Positions 34,100 through 44,131 of a stretch of 64,000 bases of DNA are shown here, piece by piece. Each line of letters starts with the position of its first letter. Positions within the stretch are counted from its first letter, which is position 1. The notes below the pieces were generated by a model. It was not told where the DNA came from, did not search any database, and saw only the letters and a program-made list of their open reading frames with translations. Location: the NCBI RefSeq assembly GCF_027533645.1, contig NZ_JAQAGY010000002.1:310001-374000 (forward strand), read 5' to 3'. Made by a program: the position numbers and the translations under genes. The DNA is from Paenibacillus caseinilyticus (GTDB lineage Bacteria; Bacillota; Bacilli; Paenibacillales; NBRC-103111).

Positions 34100-35442
34100 T
34101 GTGTCAAGAGGTGATCGAACTGATGCAGAGGTACCTAGACCGGGATCTCGAGGAGACGGAATACCGCCGGATGCTTCTGCATCTGGAAGCCTGTCCGGAC
34201 TGCACGGAACTGTTCGAGCGTCTTGTGAATGTATCGCAGGAGCTCGAGAGCCTGCCGAAGGTGCTGCCCCCGTTCTCCCTGGTCGACGCCATCCTGCCGA
34301 AGCTGGAGCAGCTCGAGGCGCAAGGGATGGATGCGTCGGAGAAAGGGCCGGCAGCAGGCAGCGAGCCTGTACGCCCGGCAGCTGTTGAGCCGCGGCATGC
34401 ACCGCGGCCGGCTCCCGGAAGCTGGCGCAAGAATGTACGGGAGTGGATCTCCTTCCCCGTATTCGGCGGAGTCGTGGCGGCGGGTCTGGTCTTCGGGTTC
34501 TTCCTCTTTGGACAGGGTCAACCGGGGGGAGACGCCGACAAGCTGTTCAGCGCCATGGACTCAGCGAAGGAAAACTCATCGGCACCGCAGCCGGCAGGTG
34601 CGGCGGCAGGCCCTATGCATGACGAGGCCAAGGACTCTTCCGTTGGAGGGGGCGCCAAGGCCGAACCAACGCCTGCGGCAGAGCTTACCGCTCCGCCCCA
34701 GGCGCAGCAGGAACAGCCGGCAGCAGGAGCGAACGGGGGAGGCGCTGTGCAGCCTCCGCCGCAGACGGAGCCGCCGAAGGCAGGGAAGTCTGCGCCGGCT
34801 GCAGGGCAGCCGAAGGATACGCCGAAGCCAAGGCAGGCCGAGCCTCCGGCGGCCCATGAGCCGGCCGGCGGTGCAAGCGCCAAGGCAGTGGTTCCCGGTA
34901 CAGGCGCTGCTTCGAAGAGCGCGTCTCCTGCCGGCGGCCAGACACAGCCGGACGGTACGGCTCCTGAATCCGGCGCCGCGGCACCGGGAACAGCCCAGCC
35001 TCCGGGCGAAGGAACAGGGGCGGAGGCGTTCCGGGTAACCGGAGCGGACGGCGACGGGAACGGAACTGCCGCCGGTGAGCAGGAGATTGTGCCGCCTGGG
35101 CCTGGCGAGGAAGCCGCGTCTAAGGCGCCTGGTGAACCATCGGAGAAAACCTCGCTCGTCGGGGCTTCGTCTCTGCGTTCCGCCGATCCGGTTCACGAGC
35201 TGGCGGCGGATGACGGAAGTTATCGGGCGGTCGTTGCCGAAGGCAAGGTTCAGGTCCAAGATAAAGACGGCAAAGTCGTCTTCACGAGCATGGATTGGGC
35301 GGATGCCGACCGGATCGATCTGAAGAAGTGGGCGGGCGGTAAGCTGACTTATCATGTCGAGATGGAGACCGGCGGACAGATTCGCTGCTTTATCGTCGAT
35401 GTGAAAGCAGGGACCGAGGCGGAAGCGAAAAAAGCACCATAA
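34096..35442 (+). CDS. Zinc-finger transmembrane anti-sigma factor with long external region
   Basis: A 448-residue protein. The N-terminal anti-sigma domain has the zf-HC2 motif H29-x3-C33-x2-C36 (LLHLEACPDC). One membrane helix follows (about 117-139). Outside comes a low-complexity region rich in Ala, Pro, Gly and Glu (about 145-355), and a final 90-residue domain with alternating beta-like pattern (DGSYRAVVAEGKVQVQDKDG). It would sequester the sigma factor until proteolysed. The external region is far longer than in RsiW-type proteins and may span the wall or bind a ligand. Confidence 0.8.
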   Translation: MMCQEVIELMQRYLDRDLEETEYRRMLLHLEACPDCTELFERLVNVSQELESLPKVLPPFSLVDAILPKLEQLEAQGMDASEKGPAAGSEPVRPAAVEPRHAPRPAPGSWRKNVREWISFPVFGGVVAAGLVFGFFLFGQGQPGGDADKLFSAMDSAKENSSAPQPAGAAAGPMHDEAKDSSVGGGAKAEPTPAAELTAPPQAQQEQPAAGANGGGAVQPPPQTEPPKAGKSAPAAGQPKDTPKPRQAEPPAAHEPAGGASAKAVVPGTGAASKSASPAGGQTQPDGTAPESGAAAPGTAQPPGEGTGAEAFRVTGADGDGNGTAAGEQEIVPPGPGEEAASKAPGEPSEKTSLVGASSLRSADPVHELAADDGSYRAVVAEGKVQVQDKDGKVVFTSMDWADADRIDLKKWAGGKLTYHVEMETGGQIRCFIVDVKAGTEAEAKKAP

Positions 35443-35590
35443 CCCGGTGAATTCCCGCGGCGGCGGATGCACCTTTCGCCCCGGACCGCATATACTGCAC
35501 TACACACCACAAGTCGATCCACGTCGTATGACCATTCCCGCCGGGTTTCTAGAGCCTGAAGCGGGGGTGTTTATATAGATGGGTTTCGCG

Positions 35591-35640
35591 CAAAGGGATT
35601 AGGTCGGACCCTCGGGGTTTTGACGTAATCCCTTTGTTGT
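35591..35640 (+). terminator. Terminator after the anti-sigma gene
   Basis: CAAAGGGATTA (35591-35601) pairs with TAATCCCTTTG (35626-35636), then TTGTT. The loop of 24 nt is long. The intervening 35443-35590 holds no gene. Confidence 0.65.
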
Positions 35641-35681
35641 TGATATCATGGGAAGTACATAGGAAAGAGCGGGGGAGCGGT

Positions 35682-36701
35682 ATGGATTACAGAACGGCAG
35701 TGAAGCGGATCGGCAAAGGGGAGATCGCCCCGGTCTACGTGTGTTACGGGGCGGAGTCTTACTTGATTCAGGATCTCATCGTCCGGCTGACGGACAAGCT
35801 TATCGAGCCTGAGCATAAGGCGTTCGCCGTGTCGAGGTACGACCTTGCCGAGACGCCGGTGGAAGCGGTGATCGAAGAGGCGGAGACGCTTCCCTTCATG
35901 GTGCCCCGCAAGCTGGTCGTGGCTTCGAACGCCCTGTTCCTGACAGGTGCTAAGGAAAGCGCGAAGGTGGAGCACCGGCTGGAGAAGCTTACGGAATATA
36001 TGAAATCGCCGGTCGACTATTCCGTGCTGGTCTTCACCGTCGATGCGGAGAAGCTCGACGAGCGCAAAAAAATCGTGAAGTCGTTAAAGGAATCGGATGT
36101 GCTCATTCCCTGTACGATGCTCTCGGCCGACGAGCTGACCCAGTGGGTCACCCAGGAAGCAGGCAAGCGGGGCTTTGCGTTCGCGCCCGGCGTGGCGGAG
36201 CGGCTTATCCTCTATACGGGAACAAGCCTGCAGGCGCTCACGAAAGAAGTGGAGAAATGTGCGCTCTTCGCCGGAAGCGGCGGGACACTTGCAGCAGAGG
36301 ATCTGGAGCAGCTCGTCAGCCGCACGATCGAGCAGAACATCTTCCAGCTCATCGAGCATATCGTCCAGATGCAGATGGATCCCGCTTTCACCATGCTGAA
36401 CGAACTGCTGCGGCGCAAAGAGGAGCCGATCAAGATTGTGATGCTGGTGGCCCGGCAGTTCCGCATTATGTTCCAGGTCAAGGATCTGATGGGACAGGGG
36501 TACTCCCAGCAGCAGATCGCCACCCAAATCGGGCTTCATCCGTATGGGGTGAAGATTGCTGCGGGCCAGGCGAACCGCTTCGAGCTGAAGCGGCTCGGGG
36601 CCATCCTGCAGCAGCTGGCGGATCTGGATTACCAGATGAAGAGCGGCCGGATCGACAAGGTGCTGGGGCTCGAGATGTTCCTGCTCAAGCTGGCTTCCTG
36701 A
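35682..36701 (+). CDS. holA: DNA polymerase III delta subunit
   Basis: A 339-residue clamp-loader subunit (YqeN). N-terminal AAA+ like fold with VYVCYGAESYLIQDL, no working Walker A (expected for delta), then the collar domain ending GRIDKVLGLEMFLLKLAS. It opens the beta sliding clamp. ATG 35682 is used because AAAGAGCGGGGGAGCGG lies before it; an ATG at 35634 is inside the terminator. It is located upstream of rpsT and gpr as in Bacillus. Confidence 0.93.
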   Translation: MDYRTAVKRIGKGEIAPVYVCYGAESYLIQDLIVRLTDKLIEPEHKAFAVSRYDLAETPVEAVIEEAETLPFMVPRKLVVASNALFLTGAKESAKVEHRLEKLTEYMKSPVDYSVLVFTVDAEKLDERKKIVKSLKESDVLIPCTMLSADELTQWVTQEAGKRGFAFAPGVAERLILYTGTSLQALTKEVEKCALFAGSGGTLAAEDLEQLVSRTIEQNIFQLIEHIVQMQMDPAFTMLNELLRRKEEPIKIVMLVARQFRIMFQVKDLMGQGYSQQQIATQIGLHPYGVKIAAGQANRFELKRLGAILQQLADLDYQMKSGRIDKVLGLEMFLLKLAS

Positions 36702-36808
36702 GGGAGCCGGCTCTTTTTCTGCGGCCGTTTCTGCTTTATCTTGTGTATGCACAAGGAGCCGGCCGGGAGCAGGAAGCATCATCTTTGATATGAAGGTAAC
36801 GGTATAAA

Positions 36809-36846
36809 CAAAAAGAATCCTTTCCGGAAGGAAAGGATTCTTTTTG
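36809..36846. terminator. Bidirectional terminator between holA and rpsT
   Basis: A perfect hairpin: AAAAAGAATCCTTTCC, loop GGAA, then its complement. A/T runs at both ends serve holA (plus) and rpsT (minus). Confidence 0.92.
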
Positions 36847-36860
36847 TCGCGTTGCAAGCA

Positions 36861-37133
36861 TTACGCTTGAGCGGAAAGAGCGTTAAGCTTCTTCGCCAGG
36901 CGGGACTTCTTGCGGGCTGCGGCGTTTTTATGGATCAAGCCTTTAGTCGCGGCTTTGTCCAGCTTTTTGCTGGCAGCGATCAGAGCGGCTTTAGCCGTTT
37001 CCACGTTAGTGCTTGCTGCAGCGGTCTCGAAAGACTTCACAGCCGTGCGGAGAGCGGATTTATGAGATGCGTTGCGCATACGGCGCTTCTCGCTCACTTT
37101 CACGCGTTTGATTGCGGATTTAATGTTTGGCAT
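36861..37133 (-). CDS. rpsT: Ribosomal protein bS20
   Basis: A 90-residue, Lys/Ala-rich 16S rRNA-binding protein beginning [12 protein letters not shown] and with the [15 protein letters not shown] pattern of S20. Minus-strand start at 37133 is preceded by GGAGGTGAA. An upstream extension to 37172 is open but does not match S20. It is divergent from gpr, as in Bacillus. Confidence 0.97.
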   Translation of the reverse strand: MPNIKSAIKRVKVSEKRRMRNASHKSALRTAVKSFETAAASTNVETAKAALIAASKKLDKAATKGLIHKNAAARKKSRLAKKLNALSAQA

Positions 37134-37258
37134 TGACGATTCACCTCCTACTACAACTTGCAAAAGACACAAAAATGCGGTCTATTGACAACTCTTGATA
37201 TTCTAACATGAGCCCATACAAATTGCAATAGAGTGGGGGAGAGCCCTTCAAAACTTTT

Positions 37259-37288
37259 GCATAAGCCTACTTTCTTCTTGGCACAATA
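37259..37288 (+). promoter_or_regulatory. SigF/SigG-type promoter of gpr
   Basis: GCATA (37259-37263), then 18 bp, then CACAATA (37282-37288). This fits the forespore consensus GHATR-N18-CATWHTA except at one -10 position. It is located 43 bp before the gpr start, as expected for a SigG target. Confidence 0.7.
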
Positions 37289-37330
37289 TACCGAGAAACC
37301 GAAGTACCAGCCACGAAAGGAGATGGGGTC

Positions 37331-38329
37331 ATGGATCTCGACTTGAGCCAGTATTCGATCCGCACCGATCTGGCCTTGGAGGCTCACGATCTGGCTTCCG
37401 CAGGAGGAACGTTAATTCCCGGACTACATAAAACGAATTACGAAGAGGAAGGGATTCGGGTCTCTCTCATCGATATCACCACACCAGAAGCCTCACAGAT
37501 GATAGGGAAGCTGCCGGGTCATTATATTACGATCGATGTGCCCGAGCTCCGCAAGAAAGACACGGACCTGCAGGACCGGGTGGCCACCTTATTCGCCAAA
37601 GAGTTCGAGCGGTTCCTCCAGAAGCTGAACATCGGACCGAACGCCAGCGTGCTGATCGTCGGTCTCGGCAACTGGAATGTGACGCCGGATGCCCTCGGAC
37701 CGATGGTCGTCGAGAATGTCATGGTGACGCGCCATTTCTTCGAGCTCATGCCGGGGCAGGTCTCTCCGGGCTACCGTCCGGTCAGCGCCGTTGCGCCGGG
37801 GGTGCTCGGTACGACCGGGATTGAGACCGGCGAGATCGCCCAAGGCATCGTGGACCGCTCGAAGCCGGATCTTGTGATCGCGATCGACGCGCTGGCCTCC
37901 CGTTCCCTCGAACGGGTGAATACCACAATCCAGATCGCCGATACAGGCATTCATCCGGGGTCGGGGATCGGCAACAAGCGCAAAGGGCTGACGCTCGACA
38001 CGCTGGGTGTGCCTTGTATCGCCATCGGCGTGCCTACGGTTGTCTATGCTTCGACCATCGTCAACAATGCCTTCGATATGATGCACAACCACTTCCAGCA
38101 GCAAACCTCGAATACGGGCCACATCCTGGGGCTGCTAGACGGAATGCAGGAAGGCGAGCGTCTGCAGCTGGTGAAGGAAGTGCTGAGCCCGCTCGGTCAT
38201 GATCTCCTGGTTACCCCCAAGGAGATCGACCAGTTTATTGAAGACATCGCGAACATCATCGCGAGCGGGCTGAATGCGGCGCTGCACGAGGCTGTGGACA
38301 AGGAGAACGTGTCGGCCTATACGCACTAA
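37331..38329 (+). CDS. gpr: Germination protease GPR
   Basis: A 332-residue spore protease that degrades small acid-soluble proteins during germination. It is made as a zymogen in the forespore and self-processes near its N-terminus. The sequence starts MDLDLSQYSIRTDLALEAHD, with the conserved TDVPELR-type and NVTPDALGP segments and GIETGEI and DALASRS catalytic-region motifs. The ATG follows GAAAGGAGATG. In B. subtilis spoIIP follows; here a chemotaxis receptor intervenes. Confidence 0.95.
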   Translation: MDLDLSQYSIRTDLALEAHDLASAGGTLIPGLHKTNYEEEGIRVSLIDITTPEASQMIGKLPGHYITIDVPELRKKDTDLQDRVATLFAKEFERFLQKLNIGPNASVLIVGLGNWNVTPDALGPMVVENVMVTRHFFELMPGQVSPGYRPVSAVAPGVLGTTGIETGEIAQGIVDRSKPDLVIAIDALASRSLERVNTTIQIADTGIHPGSGIGNKRKGLTLDTLGVPCIAIGVPTVVYASTIVNNAFDMMHNHFQQQTSNTGHILGLLDGMQEGERLQLVKEVLSPLGHDLLVTPKEIDQFIEDIANIIASGLNAALHEAVDKENVSAYTH

Positions 38330-38370
38330 CCAAGGTGAGCAGGCCGGGCGGAAAGACATACAAGTCAAAT

Positions 38371-38439
38371 AGAAGCCACGCAGAAGAAGCGGCAAATCCC
38401 TGGATGGCAGGGGTTTGCCGCTTCTTCTGCGTGGCTTCT
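38371..38439. terminator. Long near-perfect bidirectional hairpin between gpr and the receptor gene
   Basis: The 26-bp arm 38371-38396 has an exact reverse complement at 38414-38439. The 17-nt spacer can itself pair (CCCTG/CAGGG). It lies between convergent genes, so it can terminate both. Its strength and length exceed those of the other terminators in the window. Confidence 0.85.
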
Positions 38440-38466
38440 ATCATGTTACTTCTACGGTTACGCCTG

Positions 38467-40179
38467 CTATTCGGTCTTGAATTGGCGCAGCATGCGGCCG
38501 AGTTCGTCGGCCATGGAAGAGAGATGCGCGCTCGACGAAGCAATCTCCTGCATGGAGGCGAGCTGCTCCTCCGAGGCGGCGGATACGCCGTGCGCAGCGG
38601 AAGCCGAGGTTTCGGTGGCAAGCCTCATCTCGTCGATGGCCGTTACCATGCCCGATGCGTGCTTCGCGATATCCTGTATCGCCCCGTCCACGCTGCGGAT
38701 GCGCGAGCCCACCTCGCGGATCGACCCTTCGATCCCGCTGAAGGACTCGCCGGCGGCCCGTACGGCGCTCATCCCGCCCCCCAGCACCTCGCGAACCTCG
38801 CTCATGGCGGCTACGGCGCGGCCGGTCTCGTCCTTGACTGCGGCGATCAGGCGGTCAACGCCGTCCGACGAGACGGAGCACTGCTCCGCAAGCTTGCGGA
38901 TCTCGGTAGCGACGACCGCGAACCCTTGTCCGTGTTCGCCGGCCCGGGCCGCTTCGATGCCCGCATTCAGCGCGAGCATGTTGGTCTGGGTGGCGACCGC
39001 CCGGATCACGCGGTTCATCTCCGTGATTTCTTCGGAGCGCGCCGCGAGGCTGTCGATAATGCCGTTCGTGCGGGAGATCTGATCGCTCACGGCGTCCATG
39101 CCTTGTACGGCCGAGTGGATCGCTCCGAGTCCCGCCGCCGTGCGCGCTTCTGCCGAGTTCGCCTCGGCTACGACGCCGCTTGTGTCTTCGGCCATCCGGC
39201 GCACCTGTTGGCTCATCTCGTCGACACCCAGCTTGGATGCTCCGGCCGATGCGGCCTGACGTTCGGTCTGGCCGGCGAGCTCCTGCATAATCTCCGCAAT
39301 ATGCTCCGTGGCGCTCGAGGTCTGCTCGGCGCTGGCGGTCAGCTGCTCGCTGGCCGCGGCCACCTGCGAGGAATTCTCGCCGACTTCACGGATCAGCCGC
39401 TTCAGAGAGTACACCATCGCTTCGAAGCTTGCCGCGAGCGCGCCGACTTCGTCCCGGGACTCCGGTTTCACGACGACAGTCAAGTCGCCCTGCGCAATGC
39501 GTTCGGTGACTTCCGCCAGTCTGCGGATCGGGCGTACGAGGGCCCGGGTCAGCAGGATGGAAAGGAGGGCAGCGGCCAGAACCATCAGCGGCACCCCGAT
39601 GATCGTTAGGCTCATAATGGAAGACAGAGTCAACTTCAGTGCAACGCTAGCTTCGTCGTATTCTTCGCCGTACGAGGCGGAGATAAGGTCGATCAGCTTG
39701 TATAGTTTCGCTTTGTGCTCATCGGTATTATCGTCTAGAGCTTTGTAAGCGGATTTGAGCTCGTTGTCCGGCAGCGAAGCCCGTTTGTTGAACAGGTCCA
39801 CCAGGCTGTTGAAATTGGCGGTATAGGCATCGGCATTAACCTTCAGCTCCTGAACCCAAGCCTTTTCTTCCCCGGTATCCATGCTCTCCTCCAGCAGGGC
39901 GATGTGCTTCTCGAATGACGCCTTCTGCTCTTTATACCCCTCTATCGTCTGCGGATCTTCATTGATAATCAGATCGGCCTGATAGCTGTAGAGCACTCCG
40001 ATCAGATTCTTGAACTCGGCGGCGGTATGCTGGTCCTCCGCGCGTTCGGTCTGCGTCTGTGAGAGCGCCTGGAACTTCAGGAAGGCATAATAGTTGCCTG
40101 CCCCGCTTCCCATAAGGAATAGAATCAGGATGCCGAAGCTGCACCATAACTTATATCGTAGAGACCAATGTTTGACCAT
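38467..40179 (-). CDS. Methyl-accepting chemotaxis protein
   Basis: A 570-residue receptor: N-terminal membrane helix (about 11-30), a roughly 150-residue helical extracytoplasmic sensor of four-helix-bundle type, a second membrane helix (about 190-215), a HAMP domain and a long signalling coiled coil. The hairpin tip reads [20 protein letters not shown]. The ligand is not predictable. Minus strand, with AAAAGGAGCTG before the start at 40179. It breaks the usual gpr-spoIIP pair. Confidence 0.9.
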   Translation of the reverse strand: MVKHWSLRYKLWCSFGILILFLMGSGAGNYYAFLKFQALSQTQTERAEDQHTAAEFKNLIGVLYSYQADLIINEDPQTIEGYKEQKASFEKHIALLEESMDTGEEKAWVQELKVNADAYTANFNSLVDLFNKRASLPDNELKSAYKALDDNTDEHKAKLYKLIDLISASYGEEYDEASVALKLTLSSIMSLTIIGVPLMVLAAALLSILLTRALVRPIRRLAEVTERIAQGDLTVVVKPESRDEVGALAASFEAMVYSLKRLIREVGENSSQVAAASEQLTASAEQTSSATEHIAEIMQELAGQTERQAASAGASKLGVDEMSQQVRRMAEDTSGVVAEANSAEARTAAGLGAIHSAVQGMDAVSDQISRTNGIIDSLAARSEEITEMNRVIRAVATQTNMLALNAGIEAARAGEHGQGFAVVATEIRKLAEQCSVSSDGVDRLIAAVKDETGRAVAAMSEVREVLGGGMSAVRAAGESFSGIEGSIREVGSRIRSVDGAIQDIAKHASGMVTAIDEMRLATETSASAAHGVSAASEEQLASMQEIASSSAHLSSMADELGRMLRQFKTE

Positions 40180-40356
40180 GGGTAAGCGCAGCTCCTTTTT
40201 TTGCTGGCCGCCTGCAGGCGCAGGCCGGCCGGGAATTCGTTATCTACTATATCGGAGCGGAGTCTCTCGAAATCCATCCCTCTTTTTTGGTTCTACCTCC
40301 TATCTTTTGCTCATAGAGTTAGATAAGTAGAGAAGGCAGAAGGAGGAATGGCTAGG

Positions 40357-41595
40357 ATGAAATGGTCAGCCGTCACGGCAAACTGGAGCAGGTATAAAAA
40401 AACGGGACAAGCCATCGGCGTGTATACGCGCACGCTTACCATTCTAATGACGGGGAGCGTCTTGTTCTTCATGGGACTGGGGCTTCTGGGGTACATGCAG
40501 TCGAAGCTGACGGGGACGGCGCCGTCCTCTTCGATGAGAGGGCTGGCGGCGTCCGTATCGAGCCGGTTTTTCATGGATATGATGGGGATGGAAGTGCCTC
40601 ACCTGCAGGCGGACAGGCAGTCGTTCACCTTCTCCCAATCGAACATCTCAGGCTTTCTGTTCTCGCTGATCACGGACTTCAATCCGAAGGATCCGAAGAC
40701 GATGATCGCCAGGGAGATGCCCGGGATGGATAGGCCGGTCGTGCTCAGCACCCCCCCGGGAGGGCTCGTCGTCGACTCGCCGGAGGATTACGGGCCGACT
40801 TCCCCGGACGTATTCAACGGCCAGGGGGAAGCGGGTTCGATTACGGCCAACCCCGGCGGCGAAGAAGGGCAGGTCCTTGGCCCGGCGCTGCCGGCAGAAG
40901 CCAAGCCGCCGCGCTCGGCCGGCCGGAATGTGGCGTTCATTTACCAGTCCCACAATCAAGAGTCCTATCTGCCGGAACTGCCGGGCACCAAGGATCCGGA
41001 TAAGGCGTACGATCCTAAGAAGAATGTGACGCTGGTGGGGCTGCGGCTCGCGCAGAAGCTGGAGAAGGAAGGAATTGGGGCGGTCCACTCGGATAAGAAT
41101 TATCCGGCGATCGAGAAGACCTTCAATTACTACTATTCTTATAAATACTCTTTCAAGACGCTTCAGGAGGCGATGGCGGGACACCCGGACCTCCAGTTCT
41201 ACTTTGATATCCACCGCGACTCCCAGCGCCGCGACAAGACTACGGCACGGATCGGCGGCAAGGACTATGCCCAGATTTATTTCATTATCGGCGGGAAGAA
41301 CCCGAAGTGGAAGGAGAATTACGCTTTCGCGGAGCGGATTGACAAAGTGCTTGAAGAGAAGTACCCCGGCCTCTCCAAGGGGATTCATGCCAAGAGCGGG
41401 GAAGGCAACGGCGTCTATAACCAGAACTTCTCTGCGAACAGCGTCCTGATCGAAGTCGGCGGGGTGGACAATTCGCTCGAGGAGTGCTACCGGACCGTAG
41501 ATGCGCTGGCAGGAGCCATCTCGGAGGTCATTCTTAATGCGCAGAAGGTCGACGCGAAGCCCCAGAACGGACAGGATGGTAAGAAGCAGGGCTAG
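40357..41595 (+). CDS. spoIIP: Stage II sporulation protein P
   Basis: A 412-residue membrane-anchored amidase and endopeptidase that thins septal peptidoglycan during engulfment with SpoIID and SpoIIM. One N-terminal membrane helix (about 27-48) follows a basic head. The SpoIIP domain has FIYQSHNQESYLPEL and DIHRDSQRRDKT motifs plus a late GNGVYNQNFSANSVLIEVGG. ATG 40357 is chosen: AAGGAGG at 40340-40346 is 10 bp before it but only 1 bp before ATG 40348. yqxA follows, as in Bacillus. Confidence 0.94.
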   Translation: MKWSAVTANWSRYKKTGQAIGVYTRTLTILMTGSVLFFMGLGLLGYMQSKLTGTAPSSSMRGLAASVSSRFFMDMMGMEVPHLQADRQSFTFSQSNISGFLFSLITDFNPKDPKTMIAREMPGMDRPVVLSTPPGGLVVDSPEDYGPTSPDVFNGQGEAGSITANPGGEEGQVLGPALPAEAKPPRSAGRNVAFIYQSHNQESYLPELPGTKDPDKAYDPKKNVTLVGLRLAQKLEKEGIGAVHSDKNYPAIEKTFNYYYSYKYSFKTLQEAMAGHPDLQFYFDIHRDSQRRDKTTARIGGKDYAQIYFIIGGKNPKWKENYAFAERIDKVLEEKYPGLSKGIHAKSGEGNGVYNQNFSANSVLIEVGGVDNSLEECYRTVDALAGAISEVILNAQKVDAKPQNGQDGKKQG

Positions 41596-41648
41596 AATAG
41601 CATGAATATGGAAGTGACTTCAAAATCCAGGGACAGGGGGACGACGGA

Positions 41649-42026
41649 GTGAAGGGCAATGCGATGGTGACGATCGGCGGGGTGGCGCTGGCCATGGGAT
41701 TCTGCATTTTCTTCGGCGTCTCCCTGGCCACGCAGGGAACCGAGCGGATTAACGGGCCGCTTGTCCGTACGCAGGCGGCGGTTCCCACGCCGCGGACCTA
41801 CACGGCGGCGCCGGCGGGCAAGACGTCCCCGCTGCCGCCTGTCCCGGCGGCGGCCGCGGTGGCCAAGGCCAAGGGGGCGGACCGGCCGCTGCCGCGTCCG
41901 GCCGAAGAAGGGGCGGCGGATACGGGCATCAACCGGCTCGGCAACAAGACGGGCGAGCTTCTTCAGATTGCGACGCGGCACGGGATCCGGTGGTTCGTAT
42001 CCATGGTGGAGGCCGTGCTGGAATAG
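41649..42026 (+). CDS. yqxA: YqxA-like DUF3679 protein
   Basis: A 125-residue protein with one N-terminal membrane helix (about 5-25), a Pro/Ala-rich linker (40-80) and a short C-terminal amphipathic region (LGNKTGELLQIATRHGIRWF). Position directly after spoIIP and before lepA matches yqxA of Bacillus. GTG 41649 is used; ATG 41664 is an alternative. No function is known. Confidence 0.75.
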   Translation: MKGNAMVTIGGVALAMGFCIFFGVSLATQGTERINGPLVRTQAAVPTPRTYTAAPAGKTSPLPPVPAAAAVAKAKGADRPLPRPAEEGAADTGINRLGNKTGELLQIATRHGIRWFVSMVEAVLE

Positions 42027-42200
42027 GCGGAAGACAGGGGCTTATCCGGTTCATCAGGTCATCAGGTCCGCGCGGCGGATCTGATTTTCTTTTTGGGGAG
42101 GGCAGGAGGCATTCGGCAGGGGTGCATTGATGCGGGACGTTACAACTGCTATAATAAGAAGTATTGTTCAAAATTGCAGGTTAGTGAGGTTTAGCTGCCG

Positions 42201-44015
42201 ATGGATATTCAAGCCAGACAGAAGAAGATCAGAAACTTTAGCATTATCGCCCATATCGACCACGGAAAATCGACGCTGGCGGACCGTATTCTCGAATTTA
42301 CCGGAGCTCTTACCTCGCGCGAGATGCAGGAACAGGTGCTCGACCAGATGGATCTCGAGCGCGAACGCGGCATTACGATCAAGCTGCAGGCTGTACGGCT
42401 GAACTACCGCGCCGATGACGGCGAAGACTATATATTGAACCTGATCGACACCCCGGGACACGTCGACTTTACCTATGAAGTCTCCCGAAGCCTTGCCGCC
42501 TGTGAAGGCGCGCTGCTCGTCGTCGATGCGGCGCAGGGCATCGAAGCCCAGACGCTGGCGAACGTGTACCTTGCGCTCGACAACAACCTCGAGATTCTGC
42601 CGGTCATCAACAAGATCGACCTGCCGAGCGCGGATCCCGAGCGGGTGAAGACCGAGGTCGAGGATGTCATCGGTCTCGACGCGAGCGAAGCCGTACTGGC
42701 TTCCGCCAAGGCCGGCATCGGCATCAAGGAAATTCTAGAGCAGGTCGTGCAGAAGGTGCCTGCCCCGACCGGGCAATCGGCCAACCCGCTCAAGGCGCTC
42801 ATCTTCGACTCGCACTATGATCCGTACAAGGGCGTTATCGTCTATGTCCGGGTAGTGGACGGGTCGATCCGCTCCGGCTCCAAGATCAAGTTCATGGCCA
42901 CCGATGCGGTCTTCGACGTCATCGAAGTAGGCGCGTTCAAGCCGCGGATGAGCACCGTCGAGTCCCTGGAAGTGGGCGACGTAGGCTTCATCGTAGCCGG
43001 GATCAAGCATGTCGGCGATACGCGGGTGGGGGATACGGTCACCGATGCGAAGAACCCGACGCCGGAGCCGCTGCCGGGCTACCGGAAGATCAATCCGATG
43101 GTCTTCTGCGGACTGTATCCGATCGAGACCAACGATTATAACGACCTGCGCGAAGCGCTCGAGAAGCTGCAGCTCAACGATGCCTCGCTGAGCTTCGAGC
43201 CCGAGACGTCCACGGCGCTGGGCTTCGGCTTCCGCTGCGGTTTCCTCGGTCTGCTGCATATGGACGTCATCCAGGAGCGTATCGAACGCGAATTCGACAT
43301 TCCGCTGATCACCACCGCCCCGAGCGTTGTGTTCAAAGTGCATGAGACGAACGGCAATGTGCTCAACATCGAGAATCCGTCCCTGTTCCCGGAACCGGGC
43401 AAGATCGATTTCGTCGAAGAGCCTTATGTCAAAGCGTCCATCATCGTACCGAAGGATTATGTGGGCACGATTATGGAACTGTGCCAGCACAAGCGCGGCG
43501 AATACAACACGATGGAATATCTCGATGCGACGCGGGTGACGCTGAAGTACGACATTCCGCTGTCCGAGATCGTCTACGACTTCTTCGACCAGCTGAAGTC
43601 CAGTACGCGCGGCTACGCCTCGTTCGATTACGAGGTGTCGGGCTACAAGCAGTCGAACCTCGTCAAGATGGATATCATGCTCAACGGCGAGCAGGTCGAC
43701 GCCCTGTCGTTCATCGTGCACCGCGACCGCGCCTACAACCGCGGCCGCATCATCTGCGAGAAGCTGCGGGAGCTTATCCCGCGCCAGATGTTCGAGGTGC
43801 CGATCCAAGCCGCTATCGGCCAGAAGATCATCGCTCGCGAGACGGTGAAGGCGATGCGCAAGAACGTGCTTGCCAAGTGTTACGGGGGCGATATTTCCCG
43901 GAAGCGGAAGCTCCTCGAGAAGCAAAAAGAGGGCAAGAAGCGCATGAAGCAGGTCGGCAGCGTAGAGGTGCCGCAGGAAGCGTTCATGGCGGTCCTGAAG
44001 CTCGACGATAACTAA
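42201..44015 (+). CDS. lepA: Elongation factor 4 (LepA)
   Basis: A 604-residue translational GTPase that affects initiation and elongation under stress. G1 is AHIDHGKST (16-24); G2 RGITI, G3 DTPGH and G4 NKID follow. EF4-specific C-terminal domain ends MAVLKLDDN. Start ATG 42201 lies in AT-rich leader sequence with a modest site. It precedes hemW as in other Bacilli. Confidence 0.97.
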   Translation: MDIQARQKKIRNFSIIAHIDHGKSTLADRILEFTGALTSREMQEQVLDQMDLERERGITIKLQAVRLNYRADDGEDYILNLIDTPGHVDFTYEVSRSLAACEGALLVVDAAQGIEAQTLANVYLALDNNLEILPVINKIDLPSADPERVKTEVEDVIGLDASEAVLASAKAGIGIKEILEQVVQKVPAPTGQSANPLKALIFDSHYDPYKGVIVYVRVVDGSIRSGSKIKFMATDAVFDVIEVGAFKPRMSTVESLEVGDVGFIVAGIKHVGDTRVGDTVTDAKNPTPEPLPGYRKINPMVFCGLYPIETNDYNDLREALEKLQLNDASLSFEPETSTALGFGFRCGFLGLLHMDVIQERIEREFDIPLITTAPSVVFKVHETNGNVLNIENPSLFPEPGKIDFVEEPYVKASIIVPKDYVGTIMELCQHKRGEYNTMEYLDATRVTLKYDIPLSEIVYDFFDQLKSSTRGYASFDYEVSGYKQSNLVKMDIMLNGEQVDALSFIVHRDRAYNRGRIICEKLRELIPRQMFEVPIQAAIGQKIIARETVKAMRKNVLAKCYGGDISRKRKLLEKQKEGKKRMKQVGSVEVPQEAFMAVLKLDDN

Positions 44016-44026
44016 GATACAAGCTG

Positions 44027-44075
44027 GCAGGTGCTTTCAGACTCCCCGCATGCCGGGAGACGGGCACCTGCTTTT
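44027..44075 (+). terminator. Hairpin terminator between lepA and hemW
   Basis: GCAGGTGC (44027-44034) pairs with GCACCTGC (44064-44071), with an inner CCCCGCA/TGCCGGG-like stem and TTTT after it. Confidence 0.65.
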
Positions 44076-44131
44076 GATTTTGGATAATTGACTAAGAAGA
44101 GCGCCCCGGACGGGCGCAGGAGGAAACGCCG

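Noticed and set aside
38335..39609. 424-codon plus-strand frame across the chemotaxis receptor
   Set aside because: The minus-strand receptor has membrane helices, HAMP and the signalling tip; the plus frame begins inside a terminator hairpin.
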